35,697 nucleotides of DNA from NCBI GenBank assembly GCA_035764505.1, contig DASTZC010000227.1, positions 1 to 35,697 of the forward strand. The letters are read 5' to 3'. The notes below the pieces were generated by a model that saw only the letters and a list, made by a program, of their open reading frames with translations, did not search any database and was not told the DNA's origin. Positions 7,245-15,259 of the stretch are shown in pieces. The DNA is from Candidatus Polarisedimenticolia bacterium. GTDB taxonomy: Bacteria; Acidobacteriota; Polarisedimenticolia; Gp22-AA2; AA152. The translations under genes were made by a program, and so were the position numbers. The stretch's first letter is position 1; the number at the start of each line of letters is the position of its first letter.

Positions 7245-7904
7245 ATGAAGGTCGTATCGGTAAATGTCGGAAAGCCCAGGACGATCGCATGGCAGGGGCG
7301 CAAGGTGCGCACGGGCATCTTCAAGGTGCCGGTGGAGGGAAAGGTGGAGGTCGGGGCGCTCCACCTGGAGGGCGACGGGCAGGCCGACTTGCGGGTGCAC
7401 GGCGGTGTGGACAAGGCGGTTTACGCCTATCCGATGGAGCACTACCCGACCTGGAGCGCCGAGCTGGGCCGTGCTCTGCCTTATGGCCAGTTCGGCGAGA
7501 ACCTCACCCTTTCGGGACTGACCGAGGACGAGGCGCGCATCGGCGATCGCTACCGCATCGGCTCGGCGCTGCTCGAGATCTCCCAACCGCGGGTTCCCTG
7601 CTTCAAGCTGGGCATCAGGATGGAGGACGATACTTTCCCACAGCGCTTCCTGGAGAGCCTCCGATCGGGCTTCTACCTCCGCGTCGCGGTTGCGGGGACG
7701 CTGGAGGCGGACGACGAGGTGGAGCTCGAGTTTCGCGATGCAGGCAGCCTGACGGTCTCCGCAATCCAGCGACTCACCTTTGACGGCGCCGACGCCGATG
7801 CCGGCACGCTGGACCAGGCAGCGCGACTGGAGAGCTTGCCGGAAGGGTGGCGCCGGCGGTTTCGCCAGCGGCTCGCCGAGATTTCCGGCAAGGCCCGGTG
7901 GTGA
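7245..7904 (+). CDS. MOSC-domain protein, YiiM type
   Basis: The protein has 219 residues from an ATG with GAGGAG eight bases upstream. It begins with MKVVSVNVGKP, then has DGQADLRVHGGVDKAVYAYP, YGQFGENLTLSGL and QPRVPCFKLGIRM. This is the MOSC beta-barrel, whose conserved Cys (near 124) lies in the sulfur and molybdopterin binding position. The last 60 residues resemble the three-helix 3-alpha domain seen in the E. coli YiiM group. MOSC proteins of this group reduce or handle N-hydroxylated compounds using molybdenum cofactor. That activity is known for the family, not shown here. A molybdate-binding protein gene (modA) lies 2.6 kb away, but the two are not in one operon. Confidence 0.9.
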   Translation: MKVVSVNVGKPRTIAWQGRKVRTGIFKVPVEGKVEVGALHLEGDGQADLRVHGGVDKAVYAYPMEHYPTWSAELGRALPYGQFGENLTLSGLTEDEARIGDRYRIGSALLEISQPRVPCFKLGIRMEDDTFPQRFLESLRSGFYLRVAVAGTLEADDEVELEFRDAGSLTVSAIQRLTFDGADADAGTLDQAARLESLPEGWRRRFRQRLAEISGKARW

Positions 7905-7916
7905 GCTGATTTCCTC

Positions 7917-7946
7917 TTGCTCCCCGTTTCGCGGCGGAGCTATAGT
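7917..7946 (+). promoter_or_regulatory. Promoter for the TfoX_C gene
   Basis: TTGCTC at 7917-7922, an 18-base spacer and TATAGT at 7941-7946. Transcription from about 7953 gives a leader of about 31 bases that contains AGGAGGA. Confidence 0.5.
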
Positions 7947-7983
7947 GAGGCGCGCCGCGCGCGCCGGACCCGAAGGAGGAGTC

Positions 7984-8286
7984 GTGATATCGAGCGGAGA
8001 CGATCGCGAAAGAGCTTCGACCCTCTCCGAGCTGAAGAACATCGGCAAGGTGACCGAGCGCTGGCTCAACGGCATCGGGATCTACGACGAGGCCGAGCTG
8101 CGGCGCGTGGGTGCGGTGCAGGCCTACCAGAGAATCCGGGCCTGTGAGGCGGGCGCGACCGAGAACCTTCTCTATGCGCTTCAGGGAGCTCTCAGCGGCA
8201 CCCACTGGAACGATCTTCCCGTGCCCGTGAAGGAAATGCTCCGCCGCCAGGCGGAGCGGCACGATCCTTCCCCCGGGCGGCGCTGA
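7984..8286 (+). CDS. TfoX C-terminal-domain protein
   Basis: The protein has 100 residues from a GTG at 7984, with AGGAGGA a few bases upstream. The core LSELKNIGKVTERWLNGIGI, then YDEAELRRVGAVQAYQRIRA, then NLLYALQGALSGTHWNDLP is the TfoX C-terminal domain, a small helix-hairpin-helix-like fold. The N-terminal TfoX domain is absent, as in many stand-alone family members. TfoX (Sxy) activates competence genes in Haemophilus and Vibrio. Whether the stand-alone domain does so is unknown, although a comF gene lies 2.6 kb away. The gene is convergent with lapAB, and their stops are 22 bases apart with no clear terminator between. Confidence 0.85.
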   Translation: MISSGDDRERASTLSELKNIGKVTERWLNGIGIYDEAELRRVGAVQAYQRIRACEAGATENLLYALQGALSGTHWNDLPVPVKEMLRRQAERHDPSPGRR

Positions 8287-8307
8287 ACCCCTGCCGCACC
8301 GCCGGCT

Positions 8308-9699
8308 TCAGGCGATTTCGTTGGATTCCTGCGATTCCTGCGAGGCGTAGACGATCGCGGGATTGAAGCCCATCTCCTCGAGTGTGAGCTGTTCCTTCAG
8401 ATCGAGCTGGATGGTGTTCCACTCGCCGCAGGTCTCGCAGTAGTCGCGCCAGGCCGAATAGCGCGTCGAGCAGGAGCCGCAGCGGAATTCCAGCCGCAGC
8501 GGGTCCATCTGCCCGAGCAGGTGGTTGTACTCGCGGGCGGCCTGCAGCGGATCGCCGCGGCGCTCCAGGATCCGGGCGATGTAGAAGGAGATCGTCGGTC
8601 CGTAGCTCACCTTGGGACGGAGGGCGCGGAACACATCCAGCGCCTCGTCCAGCATCTCGAGTCGGTAGTAGAGCTTTCCCAGGAAAAAGCGGGGGACGAC
8701 GTCGCGCTTCGCCTTCCAGGCCATTTGCTTGAATACCTCGATGGCGCGTTCCGGCTCCTCGAGCTGCAGGAAATGGTCCTCCAGGGCGGTCAGGAAGACG
8801 GCGGAGGAGGTGGCCTCGAAGCCGCGCCTCCAGATTTCCACTGCATCATCCGACTCACCCGCGGCGATCAGCACCTTCCCGAGCTTCCAGGCGGCCGGGA
8901 CGAAGTCGGGCTGCTCTTTCAGCAGGCGCCGCAGGATCGCCATCGCCTCCTTCGGCCGATCCTCCGCCGCGTGGCGCACGGCGACCTGGTAGGGGATGCC
9001 CGTCCGGTAGCGGCGGTCCTCCTTGCGCAGCGTCTCGCCGCACAGCTCCTCGATCTTCCGCTGGATCTCCTGTGCCTCCTCCCAGGCCTCCTCGCGCACC
9101 AGCAGGGCGCGCAGCTTGCGGTAGGCGCTGAGCGCGCGCTTCGGCTTGCGCTCGATGATCTGGGTCAACGTCTCGCGCGCCAGGACCGTGTCGCCGGCAC
9201 TCTCGTAATCGTCCACCAGCGCGAACAGAGGACGCAGGTCGTTCTCGCGCGCCTGGCGGGCCCGCCGGTGCAGCTCCAACGCCTGGGCCGTGCGTCCCAG
9301 GTCGCGGTGCACGTCGCCCGCCTTGATCAGCGATTCGAAATGGCCGGGGTCCATCTGCAGGATGGCGTTGAAGTGTTCCAGCGCCCTCTCCTCGCGCCCG
9401 TTGAGGATCGCCTCGATCCCGAGGACGTAGCGCACCTCGATTTCCTTGCGGGTCTTGAGCGCGCGCCGGCGGGTGACGCTGTCCATGACCTGCTTCACGT
9501 CGCGCAGCAGTCCGAACAGGACCGGCACCGCCATCGACGCCAGGGCGACCAGCAGAAAGGTGCCCCACACCGGCATCGAGAGGCTCTCGGCCAGGAAGAT
9601 TTTCTGGTTCAGAATTTCCCGGTTGGGCGTGTAGAGGAGGGAAAGGACGAAGACCAGCCCCGAGGCGGCCAGGAGCATCAGGAAGGTTCTCAGCTTCAC
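8308..9699 (-). CDS. lapB: LapA-LapB fusion: membrane TPR protein with C-terminal rubredoxin-like zinc site
   Basis: The protein has 463 residues from a GTG at 9699 preceded by a GAGG. Two membrane segments lie at about 5-23 and 44-66 and are followed by a charged helix (RDVKQVMDSVTRRRALKTRKE), the pattern of LapA. TPR-type helical pairs follow from about 90 to 395. The C-terminus has Cys407, Cys410, Cys421 and Cys424 in CGSCSTRYSAWRDYCETCGEW, the rubredoxin-type metal site of LapB. In E. coli LapA and LapB are separate neighbours. LapB controls lipopolysaccharide synthesis by steering LpxC degradation by FtsH and assembles LPS enzymes at the inner membrane. Here both halves are one chain. 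It is the last gene of the run, 30 bases after the DksA/TraR-type gene. Confidence 0.88.
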   Translation of the reverse strand: MKLRTFLMLLAASGLVFVLSLLYTPNREILNQKIFLAESLSMPVWGTFLLVALASMAVPVLFGLLRDVKQVMDSVTRRRALKTRKEIEVRYVLGIEAILNGREERALEHFNAILQMDPGHFESLIKAGDVHRDLGRTAQALELHRRARQARENDLRPLFALVDDYESAGDTVLARETLTQIIERKPKRALSAYRKLRALLVREEAWEEAQEIQRKIEELCGETLRKEDRRYRTGIPYQVAVRHAAEDRPKEAMAILRRLLKEQPDFVPAAWKLGKVLIAAGESDDAVEIWRRGFEATSSAVFLTALEDHFLQLEEPERAIEVFKQMAWKAKRDVVPRFFLGKLYYRLEMLDEALDVFRALRPKVSYGPTISFYIARILERRGDPLQAAREYNHLLGQMDPLRLEFRCGSCSTRYSAWRDYCETCGEWNTIQLDLKEQLTLEEMGFNPAIVYASQESQESNEIA

Positions 9700-9729
9700 G
9701 ATCGCCTCGAGGGCCTCAAGGGCCTTCGA

Positions 9730-10083
9730 TCAGAGGAGCCCTTTTTCCTCCCGCTCCTGGCAGGAGATGCAATGGCGGGCCCAGGGGACGGCGTCCAGCC
9801 GCTTGGGGAGCATCTTCTCGCCGCACTCCATGCAGACCCCGAAGTGGCCGTGCTTGAGGCGCTCCAGCGCGTCGTCGACCAGCTGCAGGACGTTCCGATC
9901 GGTGTTGCTGAGCGAGTAGAGGAACTCCTTGGTGTAGGCGTTCGAGGCCTTGTCGGCGATGTCCTGCGTGTCGCCGTCTTCGGTGTCGCGGCCGTAGTTC
10001 TTGTTCGTGACGTAAGCCGCCACCAGCGCCCGACGCTTGTCCTGGAGCTTCTTCCTCATCGTATCTATCTGCTTTTTGGTCAT
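9730..10083 (-). CDS. DksA/TraR-family zinc-finger regulator
   Basis: The protein has 117 residues. An N-terminal helical hairpin (about 1-80, rich in Lys, Arg and Asp) precedes a four-cysteine zinc finger, CMECG ... HCISC, with the linker EKMLPKRLDAVPWAR typical of the family. DksA-type proteins bind in the RNA polymerase secondary channel and, with ppGpp, adjust transcription in stress. Others in the family lack the acidic tip and act differently. The tip region here holds DTEDGDTQD, so acidic residues are present, but a DksA-like activity is inferred. The gene lies 21 bases after the sigma-54 activator and 30 bases before lapAB, so the three are probably cotranscribed. Confidence 0.88.
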   Translation of the reverse strand: MTKKQIDTMRKKLQDKRRALVAAYVTNKNYGRDTEDGDTQDIADKASNAYTKEFLYSLSNTDRNVLQLVDDALERLKHGHFGVCMECGEKMLPKRLDAVPWARHCISCQEREEKGLL

Positions 10084-10104
10084 TCTTGTCGTGCCTCGCT
10101 CCCG

Positions 10105-11061
10105 TCAGGGGATGCCGTAGCGCTTGCGCTTTTCGAGCAGCGTCTTCCGGTTGATCCCCAGGATTCTCGCCGCTTCCGTCTTGTTGCCTCGGGTCGTCCG
10201 GAGTACCTCACGAATGTAGGCCGCCTCGAGCCGGTCCAGCGTCAGCATCTCGGAGGTAGCGGCCCGCAGGATTGCTTCCGTGCGGTCCGAAGCCGAGAGG
10301 GGGAGATCCCCCGGGCCGATGGCCGTTCCCGTGGCGGCGATGACCGCCCTCTCCACAACGTTCTTCAGCTCGCGAACATTTCCCGGCCAGGGATAATACC
10401 GCAAAAGCTCCCGCGTCTCCGAATCGAAGCGCAGCGCCCCGCGCGAGTGGCGGGAGGCGGCTTCCTCCAGGAACGCGTCGGCCAGGAGCTGGATGTCGTC
10501 CGGCCTCTCCCGCAGCGCGGGAAGGCGCAGCGCGATCACGTTCAGCCGGTAGTACAAGTCCTTCCGGAAGCTCCCGTCCCGGGCCGCCGCCTCGAGATCC
10601 GCGCCCGAGGAGGCGATGAGCCGGATATCGACCTGGATCGTCTCGTCTCCCGACAGGCGCTCGAAGCTGCGCTCCTGCACCACCCGCAGCAGCTTCCCCT
10701 GCAGCCGCGGCCCCAGCTCGCTCACCTCGTCCAGAAAGAGCGTGCCGCCGTGAGCCTGCTCGAACCTGCCGATGCGGCGCGATTCGGCGCCGGTGAACGC
10801 CCCCTTCTCGTGTCCGAAGAGATCGCTCTCGAGCAAGTCCTCGGAAATGTTCGCGCAGCTGACGGTGACGAACGGTCCGGAGGCCCTCGGACTCTGCCGG
10901 TGCAGCGTGGCCGCCAGCAAGGTCTTGCCGGTGCCGCTCTCGCCGGTAATCAGGACGTTGGCGTCGCTGGCGGCGACGCGTCCGGCGAGCTCCAGGATCC
11001 GGCGCATCTCCGGATCGGAGTGGAGCAGGCTCAGCGCGGTGTTTCCCACCACAAACGGCAT
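10105..11061 (-). CDS. Sigma-54-dependent transcriptional activator without sensory domain
   Basis: The protein has 318 residues from an ATG with GGAGAAGGA upstream. Almost the whole N-terminus is the AAA+ domain: Walker A GESGTGKT (about 40-47), the sigma-54 contact loop GAFTGA (about 86-91), Walker [13 protein letters not shown], and the C-terminal lid. The last 45 residues are a Fis-type helix-turn-helix ([24 protein letters not shown]). Receiver, PAS, GAF and other input domains are absent, so activity may depend on its level, on a partner or on DNA binding alone. It has its own promoter, overlapping the end of rsfS, and is followed by the DksA/TraR-type gene. I found no -24/-12 promoter in the window that would be its target. 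Confidence 0.93.
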   Translation of the reverse strand: MPFVVGNTALSLLHSDPEMRRILELAGRVAASDANVLITGESGTGKTLLAATLHRQSPRASGPFVTVSCANISEDLLESDLFGHEKGAFTGAESRRIGRFEQAHGGTLFLDEVSELGPRLQGKLLRVVQERSFERLSGDETIQVDIRLIASSGADLEAAARDGSFRKDLYYRLNVIALRLPALRERPDDIQLLADAFLEEAASRHSRGALRFDSETRELLRYYPWPGNVRELKNVVERAVIAATGTAIGPGDLPLSASDRTEAILRAATSEMLTLDRLEAAYIREVLRTTRGNKTEAARILGINRKTLLEKRKRYGIP

Positions 11062-11099
11062 ATTCCTTCTCCGCGAGCCGCGTGGCTCACCAGGAGGGG

Positions 11100-11128
11100 A
11101 ATATGGGCGCCGGTCTGCGCGAAGTCAA
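11100..11128 (-). promoter_or_regulatory. Internal promoter for the activator operon
   Basis: On the minus strand TTGACT (11128-11123) and CATATT (11105-11100) are 17 bases apart, straddling the rsfS stop codon. The predicted start near 11093 leaves a 32-base leader with a GAGCC/GGCTC mini-hairpin and the ribosome site GGAGAAGGA. Confidence 0.5.
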
Positions 11129-11508
11129 CTTCGCCGGGAGCCGGAAGTCCTTTTTTTCTTTGGCTTTTCAGCCGCCTCCCAGCGCGGGACATCGCCCCAA
11201 AGCCGCTCCAGCGAGAAGAAATCCCGCCTCTCGGGAGTAAAGATGTGGACGATCAAATCATCGTAATCCATCAGAACCCACTCTCCCGTACCGTACCCCT
11301 CGACATGGCTGGGGGAGAGCTTCTCCTTCTTGAGAACCGCCTCGATGGCATCGGCGATGGCCTGCACCTGGCGCTTCTGTTGCCCGGTGCAGATGAAGAA
11401 GAGATCAGCGAAGGAGCAGGCGCCGGTCACGTCCAGCGCCAGCGGGTCGGCGGCCTTCTTCTCCAGGGCCGCTTTGCGGACAATATCTAGCTTGCGGTTG
11501 ATGCGGAT
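11125..11508 (-). CDS. rsfS: Ribosomal silencing factor RsfS, apparently starting at ATC
   Basis: The family core is clear: LALDVTGACSFADLFFICTGQQKRQVQAIADAIE, then VEGYGTGEWVLMDYDDLIVHIF and FFSLERLWGD. RsfS binds ribosomal protein L14 and blocks subunit joining when nutrients are poor. The first canonical codon (GTG, 11430) would remove about 26 conserved residues including KLDIVRKAALEKKAADPLALD. In frame upstream I find no ATG, GTG or TTG, but an AGGAGG at 11523-11518 lies nine bases before an ATC at 11508. I therefore start there (127 aa). ATC at 11502 or ATT at 11484 are alternatives. The start overlaps the end of obgE by 22 bases. The usual neighbour nadD is missing. The C-terminal tail is Lys/Arg-rich. 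Confidence 0.85.
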   Translation of the reverse strand: MRINRKLDIVRKAALEKKAADPLALDVTGACSFADLFFICTGQQKRQVQAIADAIEAVLKKEKLSPSHVEGYGTGEWVLMDYDDLIVHIFTPERRDFFSLERLWGDVPRWEAAEKPKKKRTSGSRRS

Positions 11509-12551
11509 GGCCGGCTCCCTCCTTCCGGCGGCGTCGCGCCGCCGGCTGCCTCCTGCCGTCGCAGCGGCTGGAGCTGCTTCCAGATCGCCTCGTTCAGCTC
11601 GCCGAGCCCCTCGCCGCTGACCGCCGAGATGCGCGCGACGGGAATACCCCGCTGGCGCGCCTCCTTCTCGAGCGGGCGCAGCCGATCCTCCTCCGGGCGC
11701 GTGTCCATCTTGTTGATCACCAGGATCTGGGGCTTGAGCTCCAGTCCGCTTCGATACTCCTTCAGCTCCTGGTTGATCACCTGCCAGTCGCGGAGCGGAT
11801 CGCGGTCTTCCCCGGCGGCGGGATCCACGAGATGCACCAGCAGCCGGGTGCGCTCTACGTGGCGCAGGAAGCGGATCCCGAGGCCGTGCCCTTCGTGCGC
11901 TCCTTCGATCAGGCCCGGGATGTCGGCCACCACGAAGGTCCTGAAATCACCCAGATCCACCACCCCGAGGTTAGGAGTCAGGGTGGTGAAGGGATAGTCG
12001 GCAATCTTGGGCCGCGCCGCGGAGATTCGCGAGATGAGGGTCGATTTTCCCACATTCGGGAAGCCGATCAGCCCCACCTCCGCCAGGAGCTTGAGCTCGA
12101 GGGTCAGCCAGCGCTCCTGCCCCGCTTCTCCCGGCTCCGCCTCCATCGGCGTCTGATGGGTGGAGCTGGCGAAATGCGAGTTGCCGCGTCCTCCGCGCCC
12201 CCCCTTGGCCGCCATCCAGAGGGTTCCGACCTGCGTCAGATCGGTCAGCAGGAAGTCGCCTTCGGCGACGGTCGTCCCCGGGGGGACCAGCAGCGTGATC
12301 GGCTTGCCGCTGCGCCCTGCCTTGTTGCTCCCCTTGCCGTGCTGGCCGCGTCCTGCCCGAAAGTGCCTGCGTGTCTTGAATGGGCTCAGCGTGGAGAGCG
12401 ACGCGTTCACCTCGAGGAAGACCGAGCCCCCCTCACCCCCGTCTCCGCCATCCGGCCCGCCGTGCGGAACGTATTTCTCGCGGCGGAACGAGACGCACCC
12501 GTTCCCCCCGGCCCCCGCCTGGACGAAGATCTTGGCGTGGTCGATGAACAT
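11487..12551 (-). CDS. obgE: Ribosome-assembly GTPase Obg
   Basis: The protein has 354 residues. An N-terminal glycine-rich Obg fold (1-158) contains AGAGGNGCVSFRREKYVPHGGPDGG in pieces typical of the family. The GTPase domain follows: G1 GFPNVGKST, G2 region YPFTT, G3 DIPGLIEGA and G4 NKMD. The short C-terminal region ends GGSRPSASTAS. Obg binds the 50S subunit, joins its late assembly and links growth to ppGpp. The ATG is preceded by GGGAGG. It sits in the classical order rplU-rpmA-obg, and its last codons overlap rsfS. Confidence 0.97.
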   Translation of the reverse strand: MFIDHAKIFVQAGAGGNGCVSFRREKYVPHGGPDGGDGGEGGSVFLEVNASLSTLSPFKTRRHFRAGRGQHGKGSNKAGRSGKPITLLVPPGTTVAEGDFLLTDLTQVGTLWMAAKGGRGGRGNSHFASSTHQTPMEAEPGEAGQERWLTLELKLLAEVGLIGFPNVGKSTLISRISAARPKIADYPFTTLTPNLGVVDLGDFRTFVVADIPGLIEGAHEGHGLGIRFLRHVERTRLLVHLVDPAAGEDRDPLRDWQVINQELKEYRSGLELKPQILVINKMDTRPEEDRLRPLEKEARQRGIPVARISAVSGEGLGELNEAIWKQLQPLRRQEAAGGATPPEGGSRPSASTAS

Positions 12552-12612
12552 GGCGGTCCTCCCGACGGGGATGGCTCCGCGACGGCGGCGAGACTCAGCC
12601 GCGGGCGGATGG

Positions 12613-12870
12613 TCAGCTCAGAGGTTGGATGCTGACGAACTTGCCGTGGCGGCCCCGGTCGCGATAGACGACGGTGCCGTCGATCTTGGCGAAGAGGGTG
12701 TCGTCCTTGCCGCGCCCGACGTTGGTCCCGGGCTTGATGACGGTCCCGCGCTGGCGGACCAGGATGGCCCCGCCGGTGACCTTCTCGCCTCCGAAGACCT
12801 TCACGCCGAGCCTCTGGGAGTTGCTGTCCCGGCCGTTTCTCGAGCTTCCGCCCGCCTTCTTGTGAGCCAT
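12613..12870 (-). CDS. rpmA: 50S ribosomal protein L27
   Basis: The protein has 85 residues, normal length, beginning [19 protein letters not shown]. The N-terminus reaches towards the peptidyl-transferase centre. It has no cleavable extension of the Firmicutes type. Core blocks [21 protein letters not shown] and HPG-like [16 protein letters not shown] are present. It lies 42 bases after rplU and 61 bases before obgE. Confidence 0.97.
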   Translation of the reverse strand: MAHKKAGGSSRNGRDSNSQRLGVKVFGGEKVTGGAILVRQRGTVIKPGTNVGRGKDDTLFAKIDGTVVYRDRGRHGKFVSIQPLS

Positions 12871-12912
12871 GGCGCGCCTCTGGAGCTGCCCGGGGCCTGC
12901 GGCCCCCGGCGT

Positions 12913-13227
12913 TTACACGATGATGTCTTCCACTTTCACGGAGACGTACTGCTGGCGGTGTCCCTGAGTGCGCCGGTACTGCTTGCGCTTCTTCTTCTTG
13001 AACACCAGGACCTTCTTGGTCTTTCCCTCGCCCAGGACGGTGGCGACCACGCGCGCCTCGGAAACCAGAGGCTGGCCGACCTTGACGCCCGATTTCTCGC
13101 CGCCGACGAAGAGGACTTCGTAAAACTCGACCTTCTCCCCGACCTTCTTGTCGAGCTTCTCGAGCTTCAACACGTCGCCCTTGGAGACCTTGTGCTGCTT
13201 ACCGCCGGAGCGGATGATGGCGTACAT
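12913..13227 (-). CDS. rplU: 50S ribosomal protein L21
   Basis: The protein has 104 residues starting MYAIIRSGGKQHKV at 13227, with AAAGGGGTG just upstream. An earlier in-frame ATG at 13287 lies in the -35 box and is rejected. The family blocks GDVLKLEKL, VVATVLGEGKTKKVLVFKKKKRK and RRTQGHRQQYVSVKVEDI are intact. It is the first gene of the rplU-rpmA-obgE-rsfS unit and has a consensus promoter 32 bases upstream. Confidence 0.97.
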   Translation of the reverse strand: MYAIIRSGGKQHKVSKGDVLKLEKLDKKVGEKVEFYEVLFVGGEKSGVKVGQPLVSEARVVATVLGEGKTKKVLVFKKKKRKQYRRTQGHRQQYVSVKVEDIIV

Positions 13228-13258
13228 GCACACCCCTTTTGCTGCTGTGGAACCCGTG

Positions 13259-13287
13259 ATTATAGGGAGGAGGGGAGGGGGTGTCAA
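13259..13287 (-). promoter_or_regulatory. Perfect-consensus promoter of rplU operon
   Basis: On the minus strand TTGACA (13287-13282), a 17-base spacer of only C and T, and TATAAT (13264-13259) match the sigma-70 consensus at every position. Transcription from about 13252 leaves a leader of about 25 bases, too short for a large L21 leader RNA. The box lies 16 bases past the mglA stop. Confidence 0.8.
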
Positions 13288-13302
13288 TATTCCCCTGGGG
13301 GG

Positions 13303-13890
13303 TCAGGCGGTCTTGCGCAGCTCTACCAGGACCATCCGGGCGATGGCCTTCAGCGTGTCGAAGACGCCGGTCCCGTTCTGGGCAATTGCCTCAAAGACCG
13401 GCTCGCCCCGCACCGCCAGCGCCTTCCTCATCTCCTCCGCCGGCACGGCGCTGGCAGTGTCGCGCTTGTTCAGCTGGAGGACGTAGGGGACCTTCGCCAG
13501 GTCGTAGCCCTGGTCCCGGAGGTTCGCGTGCAGGTTCTTCAGCGACTCCAGGTTCGCCTCCATGCGGGCGGCCTGCGAGTCGGCAACGAAGACCACGCCG
13601 TCGACCCCTTTCAGGATGAGCTTGCGGCTGGCGTCGTAGAAGACCTGCCCGGGCACGGTATAGAGGTGGAAGCGGGTTTTGAAGCCCCGGATGGTGCCGA
13701 GGTCCAGCGGGAGGAAATCGAAGAACAGGGTGCGGTCGGTTTCGGTCGCCAATGAGATCAGCTTGCCGCGCGAGGTCGGGTTGCTCTTACCGTAGATCCA
13801 CTTGAGATTGGTGGTCTTGCCGCCCAGGCCCGGCCCGTAATAGACGATCTTGCAGTTGATCTCGCGGGCGGCGTAGTTGATGAACGTCAT
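13303..13890 (-). CDS. mglA: MglA polarity GTPase
   Basis: The protein has 195 residues, the usual length, from an ATG at 13890. It is a Ras-like GTPase with P-loop GPGLGGKTT (19-27), the MglA-type G3 variant TVPGQ (78-82, where Ras has DxxGQ), and G4 NKRD. In Myxococcus MglA-GTP marks the leading pole and drives gliding and type IV pilus motility. In other bacteria it places envelope or motility machines. MglB, its GTPase-activating partner, is encoded directly upstream with a 13-base gap. A bactofilin, another polarity-linked cytoskeletal protein, is encoded 9 kb away. Confidence 0.95.
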   Translation of the reverse strand: MTFINYAAREINCKIVYYGPGLGGKTTNLKWIYGKSNPTSRGKLISLATETDRTLFFDFLPLDLGTIRGFKTRFHLYTVPGQVFYDASRKLILKGVDGVVFVADSQAARMEANLESLKNLHANLRDQGYDLAKVPYVLQLNKRDTASAVPAEEMRKALAVRGEPVFEAIAQNGTGVFDTLKAIARMVLVELRKTA

Positions 13891-13903
13891 CGGCGGACCC
13901 GCC

Positions 13904-14413
13904 TCAGTTCCCGAAGAGGCTGTCGATATCCTCGTCGGTAATGTCGGTGAAAGGGGAGGCGGCCGCGGTCTTGCCGCTGCGGGCCTTGCTGGAGCGGAGC
14001 TGCATCTTCTCCAGCGCCGCCCCCAGCTCCGGGACATACTTCTTGACCCGCAGGCGGACCAGCCCAAGGGAGGAGCGCTCGTCGAAGATCACCACGAGAA
14101 TCACTCTGCCCCCCACCATCGAGAGGTGGAGGTTGTCCTTCTCCCCCTCGTGGTAGAGGGTCGAGAAGTCCTTCTCGCCGATCAGACGGGCCAGGCTGTC
14201 GGTGGCGGCGACGTTGCCCGCCGCGAGCGATGCCAGCGCGGTCACGTCGAGGCCCTGGACGTCGCCGACGCTGGCGATTTGCTGGCCGTTCCGATCGACC
14301 AGGCAGACGATCCGGGCGTTGGCTTCGTTGCGAAGCTTCAGGATCAGATCGCGGATTGCCTGGAAGTCTTCCTCGTGGAGGACCATATCGGAAGTGGGCA
14401 AGCAGGTCTCCAA
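13904..14413 (-). CDS. mglB: MglB, roadblock-fold GTPase-activating partner of MglA
   Basis: The protein has 169 residues from a TTG at 14413; an ATG at 14386 is the alternative. The longer form aligns with the Myxococcus N-terminus as I recall it, but neither codon has a clear ribosome site. The Roadblock/LC7 domain spans residues 10-130: [40 protein letters not shown], and [19 protein letters not shown]. The C-terminal tail [17 protein letters not shown] is the region that contacts MglA in the Myxococcus complex. It stimulates GTP hydrolysis by MglA at the lagging pole. It is first in an operon with mglA. Confidence 0.92.
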   Translation of the reverse strand: METCLPTSDMVLHEEDFQAIRDLILKLRNEANARIVCLVDRNGQQIASVGDVQGLDVTALASLAAGNVAATDSLARLIGEKDFSTLYHEGEKDNLHLSMVGGRVILVVIFDERSSLGLVRLRVKKYVPELGAALEKMQLRSSKARSGKTAAASPFTDITDEDIDSLFGN

Positions 14414-14426
14414 AAATGCGGGGTTA

Positions 14427-14454
14427 AATATATCGATTCGGAGGCTTTTGGCAA
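14427..14454 (-). promoter_or_regulatory. Promoter of mglBA
   Basis: On the minus strand TTGCCA (14454-14449), a 16-base spacer and TATATT (14432-14427) each match consensus at five of six. Transcription would start near 14420, only about seven bases before the TTG at 14413 and 34 before the ATG at 14386. Confidence 0.6.
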
Positions 14455-14524
14455 GCCCCGATGGCAGGAGGACCGCTGCGGCGGGAGGGACTGGGGAAAA
14501 CCCTGTGACACTTGGGCTTGCGCG

Positions 14525-14542
14525 CGTCGATGCACATCGACG
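14525..14542. repeat. Inverted repeat between the phosphodiesterase gene and mglB
   Basis: CGTCGATG and CATCGACG are perfect inverted arms separated by CA. The element lies 8 bases past the stop of the minus-strand phosphodiesterase gene and about 70 bases upstream of the mglB -35 box. It could be an operator or a short terminator hairpin. There is no T-run. Confidence 0.4.
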
Positions 14543-14549
14543 AATTGTC

Positions 14550-15259
14550 TCACATCGTGAAGAGCCTGGGATCGTCCGTCATCACCCCATCCACCGGCAG
14601 GGTCTCCAGCTCCGCCAGGCGCCGCGGCTGATTCACCACCCAGACGTGCACCGCCAGCCCCAGCCGGTGGCAGCGCTTCACCAGCCGGGGGTTGATCAGA
14701 CGGTCTTTCGGGTGCATGGCCGCCAGGCGAACACGGCGATCGAGCGGCGTCAGTCCGCGGCTTTGCCGCGAGGCGAGCCAGGCGAGCCTGGCCTGGGGAA
14801 AGGCGGCGCGCAGACGGAGCAGGTCGTCGGCTCGGAACGAGGAGAAAAGGACGCGGTCCAGGGAGCGGGAGCCTGTGAATCGCGCCGCCAGCTGCCGCAC
14901 CAGCTCGTCGACGTGAAAATCCTCCTTGATCTCCAGGTTCATGCCGCAGCGGACGCCGCGCCCCCACTCCAGCAGCTCGTCCAGCGTTGGAATTCTCTCA
15001 CCGCGGAGGCTCCACTTCCCCCAGGTCCCGGCCTCCAGGCGGCGCAGCTGCGGCAGGGAGAAGCTGTCCACCCGCCCCTTGCCGTCGGTGGTGCGCTCGA
15101 CATGCGTGTCGTGGATGAGGATGGGGACATGATCGGCGGTGAGGCGAAGGTCGGTCTCGATCCAATCGCAGCCCAGCCGTATCGCGAGGTCGAAAGCGGC
15201 CAGGGTGTTTTCCGGGGCGAGGGCCGACGCTCCCCGGTGGGCGAAGCGCTTCAGGCGGG

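Noticed and set aside
8521-11490. A 989-codon open frame on the plus strand opposite lapAB, the DksA-type gene and the sigma-54 activator.
   Set aside because: It is antisense to genes with clear domains, and its translation is low-complexity Arg/Gly/Leu/Gln-rich. GC-rich third positions suppress stops on the opposite strand.
10105-14454. Sigma-54 (-24/-12) promoters as targets of the activator.
   Set aside because: I found no TGGCA-N7-TTGC pattern in an intergenic position in this window.
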